From positions 1 through 33,799 of the forward strand of contig JACOXB010000009.1 in NCBI GenBank assembly GCA_016176505.1: a stretch of DNA of 33,799 nucleotides, given 5' to 3'. This DNA comes from Candidatus Colwelliibacteriota bacterium (GTDB taxonomy: Bacteria > Patescibacteriota > Minisyncoccia > UBA6257 > Colwellbacteraceae). A program made the position numbers and the translations under genes. The notes beneath the pieces were generated by a model. The model searched no databases. It was not told the origin of the DNA and saw only the letters and a program-made list of their open reading frames with translations. This document shows positions 5,938 through 12,204 of the stretch, piece by piece (positions within the stretch are counted from its first letter, which is position 1; every line of letters begins with the position of its first letter).

Positions 5938-6132
5938 CTAAACGCCGTAGCCTTTCTCGCGGGCTTCGAGGCCCGGGACGGGACGGCCTCTCCTCTCCTT
6001 GGCCTCGAGTGCCTCGATCAACTTCTCGATCTCGTCCAGAACGCGAGCGGCGTCGGGGTCGGGGGCGCGGCGCAACAGGTTGCGGATCGTATACCGCGCC
6101 GCCCTAAGCGCCTCGAGTGGTGGTAGCAACAT
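5938..6132 (-). CDS. 64-residue helical protein
   Basis: The product is MLLPPLEALRAARYTIRNLL followed by charged helices (DPDAARVLDEIEKLIEALEAKERR) and a Gly/Pro-containing tail ending EKGYGV. It appears soluble and amphipathic, perhaps a small helical hairpin. AAAGGAGAGGAGGCATCTAAG precedes the ATG, a strong ribosome site. It lies 20 bases downstream of the tautomerase-like gene in the same operon. No family is recognised. Confidence 0.65.
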   Translation of the reverse strand: MLLPPLEALRAARYTIRNLLRRAPDPDAARVLDEIEKLIEALEAKERRGRPVPGLEAREKGYGV

Positions 6133-6152
6133 CTTAGATGCCTCCTCTCCTT

Positions 6153-6509
6153 TTAGCCGGACCAGAAGCTCTCGTTCGGATCGAACGGCAGGACGAAGAC
6201 CTTTACCAGCTTGGCGTTGGGGAAGGCTTCCCGGACGGCTGTTCCGACCGCTGCCGCGACCCGCAGCCGTACTTCCCTTGTTCGAGCTGGGTAGGCGAAG
6301 AGGTCGTCGATTTCGACGATCATATCGCCGAGCGGCCTCGCCTTATCTAGGTCGCGGACGTCTAGCGGGAAGGCGACCGTGACTTGGCGCTCATCAAGGC
6401 CAAGCTCCTCGATCCCGACCACGGCCTTTTTGATCTCGATTTCCACTCCGTCGAGATCGACGAAGTTCTGACCGTAGTGCCGCGTTCCCCAGACTTTAAT
6501 GAACGGCAT
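6153..6509 (-). CDS. tautomerase-superfamily-like protein
   Basis: This 118-residue protein starts MPFIKVWGTRHYGQNFVDLD, with a Pro that would become N-terminal after Met removal, as in 4-oxalocrotonate tautomerases where Pro1 is the catalytic base. A beta-alpha-beta unit follows (EIEIKKAVVGIEELGLDERQVTVAFPLD), and then a second similar unit (EVRLRVAAAVGTAVREAFPNAKLVKVFVLPFDP), about twice the length of a single 4-OT unit. The C-terminus is FDPNESFWSG. The tautomerase fold is inferred from Pro2, length and the two-unit pattern; the substrate is unknown. It is the first gene of the second island operon, with a promoter at 6587-6615 and GAAAGGGGGGAG in front of the ATG. Confidence 0.6.
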   Translation of the reverse strand: MPFIKVWGTRHYGQNFVDLDGVEIEIKKAVVGIEELGLDERQVTVAFPLDVRDLDKARPLGDMIVEIDDLFAYPARTREVRLRVAAAVGTAVREAFPNAKLVKVFVLPFDPNESFWSG

Positions 6510-6558
6510 TTACTCCCCCCTTTCAGTCGGACAGGTTGTATGAACTTCTCAAGTTACT

Positions 6559-6615
6559 AGTTGTTGATTGCTCAACAAACTTCTTATTCATAAATCATTT
6601 TTCTGTCTCCGTCAA
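6559..6615 (-). promoter_or_regulatory. promoter and leader hairpin of the second island
   Basis: On the minus strand, TTGACG (6610-6615), a 17-base spacer and TATGAA (6587-6592) form a promoter. Just after the expected start, 6559-6581 folds into a 9-bp hairpin with one bulge (TTGTTGA/TCAACAA core). Confidence 0.6.
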
Positions 6616-6657
6616 GACATACAGCGGGATACTTTATACAGAATACTAGATACCCAG

Positions 6658-6703
6658 CCTCGACGAGCTCGCCTCGTTTCCGAGTCGGAGCGGGCCGTCG
6701 AGG
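6658..6703. repeat. GC-rich inverted repeat between yraN and the second island
   Basis: CCTCGACG (6658-6665) pairs with CGTCGAGG (6696-6703), and the interior contains GCCTCG/CGAGTCGGAG motifs resembling those of other intergenic hairpins in this window. It lies downstream of yraN and may serve as its terminator, although no T run follows. Confidence 0.5.
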
Positions 6704-6726
6704 CGAGGCGGGCTAAACACTCGCAA

Positions 6727-7140
6727 CTATATATTTTCGTAGTGCTTAATAACGAAATCTTTTAGAGAATCTGTCAACCCACCACTACCTATATTCATAG
6801 ATGTGGGGGTATGCCCCGGATTGAAACTGATAGCGATTAGATCGATTCGCCAACCCTTATTGTCTTTCACCAGCTGGGGATGTTGGCCAGTATAAAGCGA
6901 GGCGGTTCGCTCTAGGATTTTTAGCTTTGACTTAGTCAGATGTTCTTCAGGAGTAATCCCCAAGCCCTTCACAGCTTTTACCTCTACAAAAACCAGGGTT
7001 TTATCAGGGGATCTTGCAATAATGTCGATCTCTCCCCATGGTTGGCGGTAATTTCGCTCAAGAATCTTATATCTTTGGCGTTTCAGATAGTCTGTAGCCA
7101 GGTTTTCCCCAATTTTTCCCAGTTCAGATCGGTGGGGCAT
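6727..7140 (-). CDS. yraN: YraN/UPF0102-family endonuclease-like protein
   Basis: A member of the UPF0102 family with a predicted restriction-endonuclease-like fold; its cellular role is poorly known. The 137 residues contain the family signature: GKIGENLATDYLKRQRYKILERNYRQPWGEIDIIA (GE near the N-terminus, NYR, GEIDII) and LVFVEVKAV, giving the D/E-x-K metal-binding core (Asp in GEIDII, Glu-Val-Lys in VEVK). Many homologs read VEVKxR, and here the Arg position is Val. The C-terminal 25 residues are not typical. The ATG at 7140 follows a 12-bp dyad at 7150-7183. The upstream region is unusually rich in repeats. Confidence 0.85.
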   Translation of the reverse strand: MPHRSELGKIGENLATDYLKRQRYKILERNYRQPWGEIDIIARSPDKTLVFVEVKAVKGLGITPEEHLTKSKLKILERTASLYTGQHPQLVKDNKGWRIDLIAISFNPGHTPTSMNIGSGGLTDSLKDFVIKHYENI

Positions 7141-7149
7141 TACTAAAAT

Positions 7150-7183
7150 TGTACACGATGTTTACCGGCAAACACGGTGTACA
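7150..7183 (-). promoter_or_regulatory. inverted repeat just upstream of yraN
   Basis: TGTACAC (7150-7156) and GTGTACA (7177-7183) form the outer arms, and TGTTT/AAACA form inner arms around ACCGGC. A second inverted pair, CACGGTG (7173-7179) and CACCGTG (7190-7196), overlaps it. It may be an operator or a 5' leader hairpin; which is not known. Confidence 0.5.
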
Positions 7184-7244
7184 GTGTTCCACCGTGACAC
7201 ACTGCGTATTTTTCCCGGTTTTTAGGCCTCATTATGTTGAACAG

Positions 7245-7403
7245 TTATACACAAATGTTTCACAATTTACACACATATCGATGAAGTTGTCAAAAATCTA
7301 GCATTCATCGCATTATTGATTAATGCGATGTTCTCAATGTTTCACAAAATGTTTCACAAAATTCGAAAAACCTAGGTTTTATCGCGTTAATGATTCGTGC
7401 GAT
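7245..7403. promoter_or_regulatory. iteron and dyad cluster, origin-like or multi-operator
   Basis: An A/T-rich stretch contains three exact copies of the 12-mer AATGTTTCACAA (7254-7265, and in tandem at 7336-7347 and 7348-7359). TTATACACA at 7245-7253 matches the DnaA-box pattern TTATNCACA. Two related 23-bp dyads of form ATCGCRTTA-N8-TGCGAT lie at 7307-7329 and 7381-7403, the first embedded in a 10-bp inverted repeat (CATCGCATTA at 7306-7315 with TAATGCGATG at 7321-7330). A minus-strand promoter is also present (TTGACA 7288-7293, 18 bases, TAAATT 7264-7269) and could drive yraN. No replication initiator gene is nearby, so origin function is a hypothesis. Confidence 0.5.
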
Positions 7404-7419
7404 AAAATCGTGGTTTTAT

Positions 7420-7874
7420 AAAAATACTGAACCCCACCGAAGTGGGGGTTTTGGGGCGGCGGGCGGAGCTGCTTGGAAGCTTCGCCCGCCGCCGCTGTAT
7501 CTTCTCGGCGCCTCTATTTTAGCGCCGGGTACCGTCGGGGACTGCCGTCCCCCCGGACCTCTTGATCGCCGTCGAAGTACTGCAGCGGGGAAAAACAGGC
7601 GACGTCGGTTTTTGTGAACCGTCTAGGAAGTCGCCTGCCGCGAGCGGCGCGTCGCGGTCCCCCGCTCCTTGCGTCTTTTAAGCGCCGCCGTATCAGGAAA
7701 TCGTCGGCTCCCAGCAACCGTCCCGGTTGACGCACCCTCCGGACAGGAGGATCTAAACAGTCTAGGCGCTCGAGCCGGGCACTCGAGTGCGCGCCATCTG
7801 GGCAGTGGGGGTAACAGGGACGCTGTCGCGGCCCATGTCTCGTGGCTCACGGCATAACCCCCGCCACGATCAAT
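7420..7874 (-). ncRNA. unidentified long structured RNA gene
   Basis: This is a GC-rich segment of about 450 nt with no convincing ORF or ribosome site. On the minus strand it has a strong promoter (7881-7908) and ends in a C(UUCG)G-loop hairpin followed by a T-rich tract. Its 5' end folds as TCGTGGC/GCCACGA; the loop of that hairpin has GGGGGT, which can pair with ACCCCC at 7807-7812 as a pseudoknot. Further helices are CAACCG/CGGTTG, an AGCGGGG/CCCCGCT arm enclosing CCGCG/CGCGG and CAGGCGAC/GTCGCCTG hairpins, GGGGAC/GTCCCC with a GGCA loop, CGGCGC/GCGCCG and an 11-bp GGCGGCGGGCG arm. I could not find hallmarks of RNase P RNA, tmRNA, SRP RNA or rRNA. The function is unknown. The promoter and terminator coordinates define the ends only approximately. 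Confidence 0.7.
7430..7450 (-). terminator. UUCG-loop terminator of the structured RNA
   Basis: On the minus strand CCCCAC, loop TTCG, GTGGGG (7442-7447 with 7432-7437) is followed by TTCAGTATTTTTA. CUUCGG tetraloop hairpins with T tails are typical intrinsic terminators. Confidence 0.85.
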
Positions 7875-7880
7875 AAACGT

Positions 7881-7908
7881 ATTATATACGATTTAAGAAA
7901 TTTGTCAA
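7881..7908 (-). promoter_or_regulatory. near-consensus promoter of the structured RNA
   Basis: On the minus strand TTGACA (7903-7908), a 16-base spacer and TATAAT (7881-7886) match both consensus hexamers exactly. The start is predicted near 7874. It is the best promoter match in the window, as expected for a stable RNA. Confidence 0.85.
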
Positions 7909-7941
7909 CGCCATAAAATATCGAGACCGGAACTCGATAAA

Positions 7942-9105
7942 TTAAAAATTCAGTTTCAGTTTTGACGCTCCGGCTTGTTTTAAGATGTCGGATTCAAAAG
8001 TGTAAATAATTTCTTTTTTGGATTGATGTTTTTCTTCGGCCAGTTCAATCAAACGAGTCAAGAGTTCGTTGAAACTGACACCGCTTTGGCGCCAAAGATG
8101 ATGATAGAGCGTGCCGGGCAAGGTATTAATCTCGTTCGCGTAAATTGCCTTCGTTTTCTTGTTATAAAGAAAGTCAACCCGAGCGATACCAGAACATCCG
8201 AAAAGTTTAAAAATTTGGACTGCCATATCCTGAATTTTTTTCGTAGTTCTCGCATCAATCGCTGCCGGAATATTAATGCTCTTAGTGGCGCGGCCGAGTT
8301 GAGCTCCGCCTTTTTTCAAGTACTTTTCTTCGTAAGAAAATAAATCGCCTTCGAAGCTTGAATCCTGAATTAAAGAGGGAATCGGATCGTCATTGCCAAG
8401 AACCGCGACCGTGAGATCCATAAGATCTAGAACCGCTTCTTCAACCAAAGCTCGAGTGTCATAGTGAAGTGCAACTTCAATGGCGAACTCGAGTTCCTTC
8501 AGCGTCTTTACTTTAGCCACACCGATTGAAGAGCCGAGCCGGGCCGGCTTTACAAAAAGCGGCCATTTTAAGCCCTTGATTCGCTTTAAAATCTGGGATT
8601 TATCCCTTTCCCATTCTTTTTTAGTAAAAAAAACAAATTTTGTGGTTGGGAATTTAGCTGCTTCATAAATCTGCTTGGTCAGGATTTTATCCATAGTCAC
8701 GGCTGACGAGGTCACATCGCAGCCAACATAAGGAACATTGAAAATTTCAAAAAGTCCTTGAATCGTTCCATCCTCGCCATAAGAGCCGTGAAAAGCCGGA
8801 AAAGCAAGGTCGATTGCAATTTCTTTTTTACTAAACCCCTTTTTCTTGAAAGCCAGTTTGCCTAAAGATTTTTCAAGATCAAGAATAAAATCATTTAAAC
8901 CGCGCGGCTCAATCTTACTACCGGCTTTTTGGAAAAATTCAAGTGAGCCAAGCCTTTCATCAATTAGCCAGCGACCTTGTTTATCTAGGTAAATCGGGAA
9001 AACTTGATGCCCTAGTTTTTTTAAGCCGGCAATAATTAATTCGCCAGTTAAAATCGAGACATCATGTTCTGGGCTGCGGCTGCCAAAAAATACTCCAATG
9101 TTCAT
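7942..9105 (-). CDS. ddl: D-alanine-D-alanine ligase
   Basis: ATP-dependent ligase that makes the D-Ala-D-Ala dipeptide for peptidoglycan. The 387 residues cover the three ATP-grasp regions: N-terminal NIGVFFGSRSPEHDVSILTG, AFHGSYGEDGTIQGLFEIFNVPYVGCDVTSSAVTMDKILTKQI, the ATP lid segment WPLFVKPARLGSSIGVAKV, and the metal-binding end RVDFLYN...YANEINTLPGTL. The YEEKYL omega-loop Tyr-Glu-x-Lys-Tyr motif favours D-Ala over D-lactate as second substrate. It is somewhat longer than E. coli Ddl, with a C-terminal extension of about 30 residues. The ATG directly follows the murF stop codon (TAA-ATG, no gap), so it is translated from the same mRNA and uses the product-partner logic of the pathway: the dipeptide made here is the MurF substrate. 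Confidence 0.95.
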   Translation of the reverse strand: MNIGVFFGSRSPEHDVSILTGELIIAGLKKLGHQVFPIYLDKQGRWLIDERLGSLEFFQKAGSKIEPRGLNDFILDLEKSLGKLAFKKKGFSKKEIAIDLAFPAFHGSYGEDGTIQGLFEIFNVPYVGCDVTSSAVTMDKILTKQIYEAAKFPTTKFVFFTKKEWERDKSQILKRIKGLKWPLFVKPARLGSSIGVAKVKTLKELEFAIEVALHYDTRALVEEAVLDLMDLTVAVLGNDDPIPSLIQDSSFEGDLFSYEEKYLKKGGAQLGRATKSINIPAAIDARTTKKIQDMAVQIFKLFGCSGIARVDFLYNKKTKAIYANEINTLPGTLYHHLWRQSGVSFNELLTRLIELAEEKHQSKKEIIYTFESDILKQAGASKLKLNF

Positions 9106-10545
9106 TTATCTGTAATTATCTGGCCAGTCGTTCTGAAAAAGAACAACATCGCCAGCTTTTAAAATATTTGTAAGCGAAGAATAAGCTTCTTCAGTCGACT
9201 CAAACCACATTATATCATCAGGCTTAAATCCTTGTTCGGTAAGTCCTTGGGCAATAAATCGAGCCGCCTCGGTTCGAATTAAGATAACAAGATCGGCGAC
9301 TTTGGCGAGAGCTTGACCGATTTCTTTGTGAACTGATTCAGTTCGTTCGCCCATTTCAACAAGGCCAGGCGTTACAAAAATCTTCCGTTCTTTTTTAAAT
9401 CGGGCGAGCGCTTTAATTGCTTCTCTTGCGCCATCAGGATTGCCGTTATAACTATCATCAATTACGAGAATCCCGCTTTCATTTCGGATCGGATTTAGCC
9501 GATGGGGAACGGGCTTGATTTTAGCAATACCATTTTTTATTTCGGCTGGAGTTAGGCCCAGCTTGTGGGCCACTCCAACCGCCGCCACTACTGGGCCGAA
9601 GATATATTCACTTAAAAATGGGATTTTAAACGGCCCCATTTTTTTACCATGAGTCTCCAAACTAAAAGAAATACCTGCTCCATTAGCCAGAAATTTTTTA
9701 TCAACGACTTTATGGCGGCAGAGAGGATTGTTAGTGGAGCTTATAAAGTGAACATTCCGGAGTTGGGTATGACGTTTATAGTTTTCGACAACCAGTTTAT
9801 CATCGGCATTTAGAACAACGTCTCCTTGCGGGTCAGTCCCGTCGATTAACTCAAACTTGGTCGCAATCGTATTCTCAATACTGCCGAAGCGTTCAAGATG
9901 AGCTTCGTTAATGCCGGTTAAAATACTGATTTTCGGGTGGACCAGATCAGTCAATTTTTTAATATCGCCGCGCTCATAAGCGCCCATTTCAACAATAAAA
10001 ACATCGGTTTCTTCGGTTAGATCGCTTAAAATCAGGCGGCCAATACCAACCGGCGTATTAATATTTTCCGGTGTTTTTAAAACTTTAAATTTTTCTTCGA
10101 GCACAGCGGCGAGCACTTCTTTCATGGTTGTTTTGCCGTAACTGCCGGTAATGCCGATGACTTTTAAATTTTTTAAAGTCCAGATTTTATGCTCCGCCTT
10201 TTTAATAATTTGGCTCTTCCCAAAATAATCAATCGGATAAGAAAGAATCCAAAGGCTAAGAAAAATAAAGTGGAAGTAAGATAGGAGAATAAAAAGAATG
10301 AGAAATATAAAAAGTGAGACTGGCCAAGGGAAAATCAGAAAAGCTAAAAGTCCGCTAGTTAAAGCTTGGAGAAAAAGCGAGCCAAAGGTTATTAATTTTA
10401 GCTTATCAGTCCAGATAATTGGTTGGCGCGGCCTAAAGCCTGGGAGCCAGATTTTCTCCGGAAATAAGCGCAGATAACGCTTAACATTATAATTCTCGAG
10501 CTGGAGAAAATAGATCTGATTTTTAATTGCTCTAAGCGGGTTCAT
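9106..10545 (-). CDS. murF: UDP-MurNAc-tripeptide D-Ala-D-Ala ligase, membrane-anchored MurF
   Basis: Adds D-Ala-D-Ala to the UDP-MurNAc tripeptide, completing the cytoplasmic peptidoglycan precursor. The Mur-ligase core starts near residue 125: P-loop VIGITGSYGKTTMKEVLA, NTPVGIG, VEMGAYERGDI, ILTGINEAHLERFGS, and the C-terminal domain HRLNPI...VIDDSYNGNPDGAREAI. Unlike standard MurF, the N-terminal uridine-binding domain is replaced or preceded by about 120 residues with hydrophobic helices (about 48-70 and 74-106), which would anchor the enzyme in the membrane. This architecture is recalled from other CPR MurF-like proteins, though I cannot check that here. It overlaps the upstream hydrolase gene by 14 bases and abuts ddl, indicating one operon. 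Confidence 0.9.
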   Translation of the reverse strand: MNPLRAIKNQIYFLQLENYNVKRYLRLFPEKIWLPGFRPRQPIIWTDKLKLITFGSLFLQALTSGLLAFLIFPWPVSLFIFLILFILLSYFHFIFLSLWILSYPIDYFGKSQIIKKAEHKIWTLKNLKVIGITGSYGKTTMKEVLAAVLEEKFKVLKTPENINTPVGIGRLILSDLTEETDVFIVEMGAYERGDIKKLTDLVHPKISILTGINEAHLERFGSIENTIATKFELIDGTDPQGDVVLNADDKLVVENYKRHTQLRNVHFISSTNNPLCRHKVVDKKFLANGAGISFSLETHGKKMGPFKIPFLSEYIFGPVVAAVGVAHKLGLTPAEIKNGIAKIKPVPHRLNPIRNESGILVIDDSYNGNPDGAREAIKALARFKKERKIFVTPGLVEMGERTESVHKEIGQALAKVADLVILIRTEAARFIAQGLTEQGFKPDDIMWFESTEEAYSSLTNILKAGDVVLFQNDWPDNYR

Positions 10546-11311
10546 TTAAAAACTCTTTTAAAACCTGGATGAATCTATCCGGCTTATCAATAAAACTGTA
10601 ATGCCCCGCGCCTTTAATAATCTCGAGTTTGGCGTGGGGAATTTCTTTAGCCATTAACTCGCCGTCTTTAAACGGCGTTTCTTGGTCTTTATCGCCCCAA
10701 ATAATCACTGTTTTTTGTTTAATCTCTGGGAGAAACGGGGTCAAGTCTTCGTTAATGGTTTTTAGAAAAGTTTCTTTCATTTTGCCAGCCACCAGATAAT
10801 CTTCAGCGCCGATCCGGCGGTAGATTTTTTCTCGCAGGGGCTGGAGAGGCGGCAATTTAAAAATCGGCTTTACAATTTTAGCTCCAGCCCTGGAGAACCC
10901 GCGTTTTACCGATAGTCTTCTAATGCCAGCGCTGTTGGCTAAAAATAATTTTTGAATCAAATCGGGCCTCGTGGCCGCAAGCTTGATTGCCACTCGGCCG
11001 CCAAAAGAATGCCCGACCAAGCAAGCATTTTTTAATTTTAGCGTTTCAATAAATTGAGCAATAGTTTCGGCGTAATCAGCCAGAGTAAAAGTTTTGGGCG
11101 GCATTTCTGATTTACCGAACCCCGGGAGATCAAGAGCATAAATTTTTATTTTCTCCGAAACCAGAGAATTAATAATTGGAAGCCAGACTTTAGCTTCGCT
11201 TCGCCAGCCGTGAAGGAAAACAAACGACGTTTCAGCTTTCGGATTTTCTAAAACGTAGTAATTAATAAGTAACTTATTTAAAACAATCTGTTTTTCTTCG
11301 AGCGGAGTCAT
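10532..11311 (-). CDS. alpha/beta hydrolase
   Basis: This 259-residue protein of the alpha/beta hydrolase fold has the oxyanion strand SFVFLHGWRSEAKVW, LDLPGFGKSEMP, nucleophile elbow GHSFGG (Ser), the acid in VIIWGDKDQETP (Asp) and catalytic His in GAGHYSFIDKPDRF. All three catalytic residues are present. A basic, Pro-rich cap segment lies between residues about 130 and 190. The substrate cannot be predicted. It is the first gene of an operon with murF and ddl, so a lipid or cell-wall related role is possible but unproven. The ATG at 11311 follows AGGAGTTTA and a TATACT box (11325-11330). Confidence 0.88.
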   Translation of the reverse strand: MTPLEEKQIVLNKLLINYYVLENPKAETSFVFLHGWRSEAKVWLPIINSLVSEKIKIYALDLPGFGKSEMPPKTFTLADYAETIAQFIETLKLKNACLVGHSFGGRVAIKLAATRPDLIQKLFLANSAGIRRLSVKRGFSRAGAKIVKPIFKLPPLQPLREKIYRRIGAEDYLVAGKMKETFLKTINEDLTPFLPEIKQKTVIIWGDKDQETPFKDGELMAKEIPHAKLEIIKGAGHYSFIDKPDRFIQVLKEFLNEPA

Positions 11312-11324
11312 TAAACTCCTCTAG

Positions 11325-11330
11325 AGTATA
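11325..11330 (-). promoter_or_regulatory. -10 box of the hydrolase-murF-ddl operon
   Basis: TATACT on the minus strand lies 13 bases before the ATG at 11311, with AGGAG between. No clear -35 is seen; the upstream position is occupied by the island terminator. Confidence 0.5.
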
Positions 11331-11349
11331 AACCCAGATGGTCTAAAAA

Positions 11350-11374
11350 GCAGAAGCGCGGGTCGCGCTTCTGC
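11350..11374 (-). terminator. rho-independent terminator of the third GC-rich island
   Basis: GCAGAAGCGCG (11350-11360) and CGCGCTTCTGC (11364-11374) form an 11-bp stem with a GGT loop. On the minus strand TTTTTAGAC follows. Confidence 0.88.
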
Positions 11375-11394
11375 GCGCCCGCGCCGGGGGGTGG

Positions 11395-11886
11395 CTAGCT
11401 CGCCACCCGTTTGTAGAGCCAGAACGGCATGAGCTTGAGGACGCGCTCGCGCCTATTCCAGGTCTTCTCGGACCGCGTCCGTTGCTGGGTTGAATCAGCA
11501 GAGAACCAGCCGTTCCACGGATACAACTCGATCTCCGGACATGGCCTGACGTGGATTCCGCCACCAGCTTCGCGGACAGCCTTGCGAAGGTCGCGCCAGG
11601 CGCGCCAGAGATGCGGTGCGGCAGCCGCCACCCAGAGCTCGGTGAGGCCACGCTGCTTTGCCCAGCCGACAGCACCCCTTGCGATCCGGAGAGTTGTCGG
11701 CGGCTCACCGGGTTTCTCGTCGGCGTACGTCACCTCGACACCACTTTCTATATGGATATCGAGCTGGGTGTAGATCGGAGCCTTGAGACCCCACGCTTCC
11801 CCCGTGGCGATCTGGCCGATCAGCTGGTTTGAGCGGATGGAACTCGGAGCGCCGAAGGCAAACGCGACAATGCCTACAGTCCCCAA
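11395..11886 (-). CDS. conserved-looking soluble protein, possibly DUF218/YdcF-like
   Basis: The 163 residues start with TTG (MGTVGIVAFAFGAPSSIRSN) behind GAGGAGGTGAACTGTT, a strong ribosome site. The layout resembles DUF218/YdcF proteins: an initial hydrophobic strand with Gly-Ala-Pro-Ser, ADEKPGEPPTTLRIARGAVGWAKQRG (an acidic-Pro-Thr-x-x-x-Ala helix), ELWVAAAAPHLWRAWRDLRKAVREA (strand, then His and Arg-Ala as in TSxxHxxRA) and a C-terminal QQRTRSEKTWNRRERVLKLMPFWLYKRV. No membrane anchor is seen. DUF218 proteins are linked to envelope functions, but I infer the family only from spacing and motifs. It is the only gene of the third island. Confidence 0.65.
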   Translation of the reverse strand: MGTVGIVAFAFGAPSSIRSNQLIGQIATGEAWGLKAPIYTQLDIHIESGVEVTYADEKPGEPPTTLRIARGAVGWAKQRGLTELWVAAAAPHLWRAWRDLRKAVREAGGGIHVRPCPEIELYPWNGWFSADSTQQRTRSEKTWNRRERVLKLMPFWLYKRVAS

Positions 11887-11949
11887 AACAGTTCACCTCC
11901 TCGGGTGACATTCGGTTGTGGAGTACTACGCGCCTAAAGGCACATTTTC

Positions 11950-11978
11950 AGAATGCGATGAATTCTTGGGTTAGTCAA
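11950..11978 (-). promoter_or_regulatory. weak candidate promoter of the third island
   Basis: TTGACT (11973-11978), 17 bases and CATTCT (11950-11955) on the minus strand. The -35 is good and the -10 is poor. The repeat-like CCCTTCGACAAGCTCAGG lies directly upstream at 11981-11998. Confidence 0.4.
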
Positions 11979-12005
11979 TGCCCTTCGACAAGCTCAGGAC
12001 GAGTG

Positions 12006-12079
12006 TGGGCGATGCAGGACTCGAACCTGCGGCCTACGCGGTGTAAACGCGTCGCTCTAGCCAACTGAGCTAATCGCCC
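12006..12079 (-). tRNA. tRNA-Val (UAC)
   Basis: The acceptor stem is GGGCGAT/ATCGCCC, the D arm GCTC/GAGC, the anticodon arm ACGCG-TTTACAC-CGCGT with anticodon TAC, and the T arm GCAGG-TTCGAGT-CCTGC, with discriminator A. No CCA is encoded, since CAC follows. It lies six bases downstream of tRNA-Ile in the same direction. Confidence 0.95.
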
Positions 12080-12085
12080 CAAGGG

Positions 12086-12157
12086 TGCGCCCGCTAGGAC
12101 TTGAACCTAGAACCGGTCGTGTATAAGACGACTGCTCTGCCATTGAGCTACAGGCGC
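12086..12157 (-). tRNA. tRNA-Ile (UAU)
   Basis: The acceptor stem is GCGCCTG/CGGGCGC with one G-U, the D arm GCTC/GAGC, the anticodon arm GTCGT-CTTATAC-ACGAC and the T arm CTAGG-TTCAAGT-CCTAG, with discriminator A. The anticodon reads TAT, which would decode AUA directly. Most bacteria instead use a CAU anticodon modified to lysidine. No CCA is encoded. It lies downstream of ftsH, co-oriented with it. Confidence 0.88.
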
Positions 12158-12204
12158 ATCGCCCTTAGCATACTAAATACTAAATACTAGATACAAGATA
12201 CTGC

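Noticed and set aside
7254-7359. CRISPR array
   Set aside because: The three 12-mers are too short and irregularly spaced, and no cas gene is present.
7514-7850. Two minus-strand ORFs of 73 and 75 codons inside the structured RNA
   Set aside because: Arg/Pro-rich composition, no ribosome sites, and a region that folds throughout with promoter and terminator of a stable RNA.
7420-7874. RNase P RNA or tmRNA
   Set aside because: The conserved motifs (GGAAAGUC/ACAGAA-type for RNase P; tRNA-like ends and tag frame for tmRNA) were not found on either strand.
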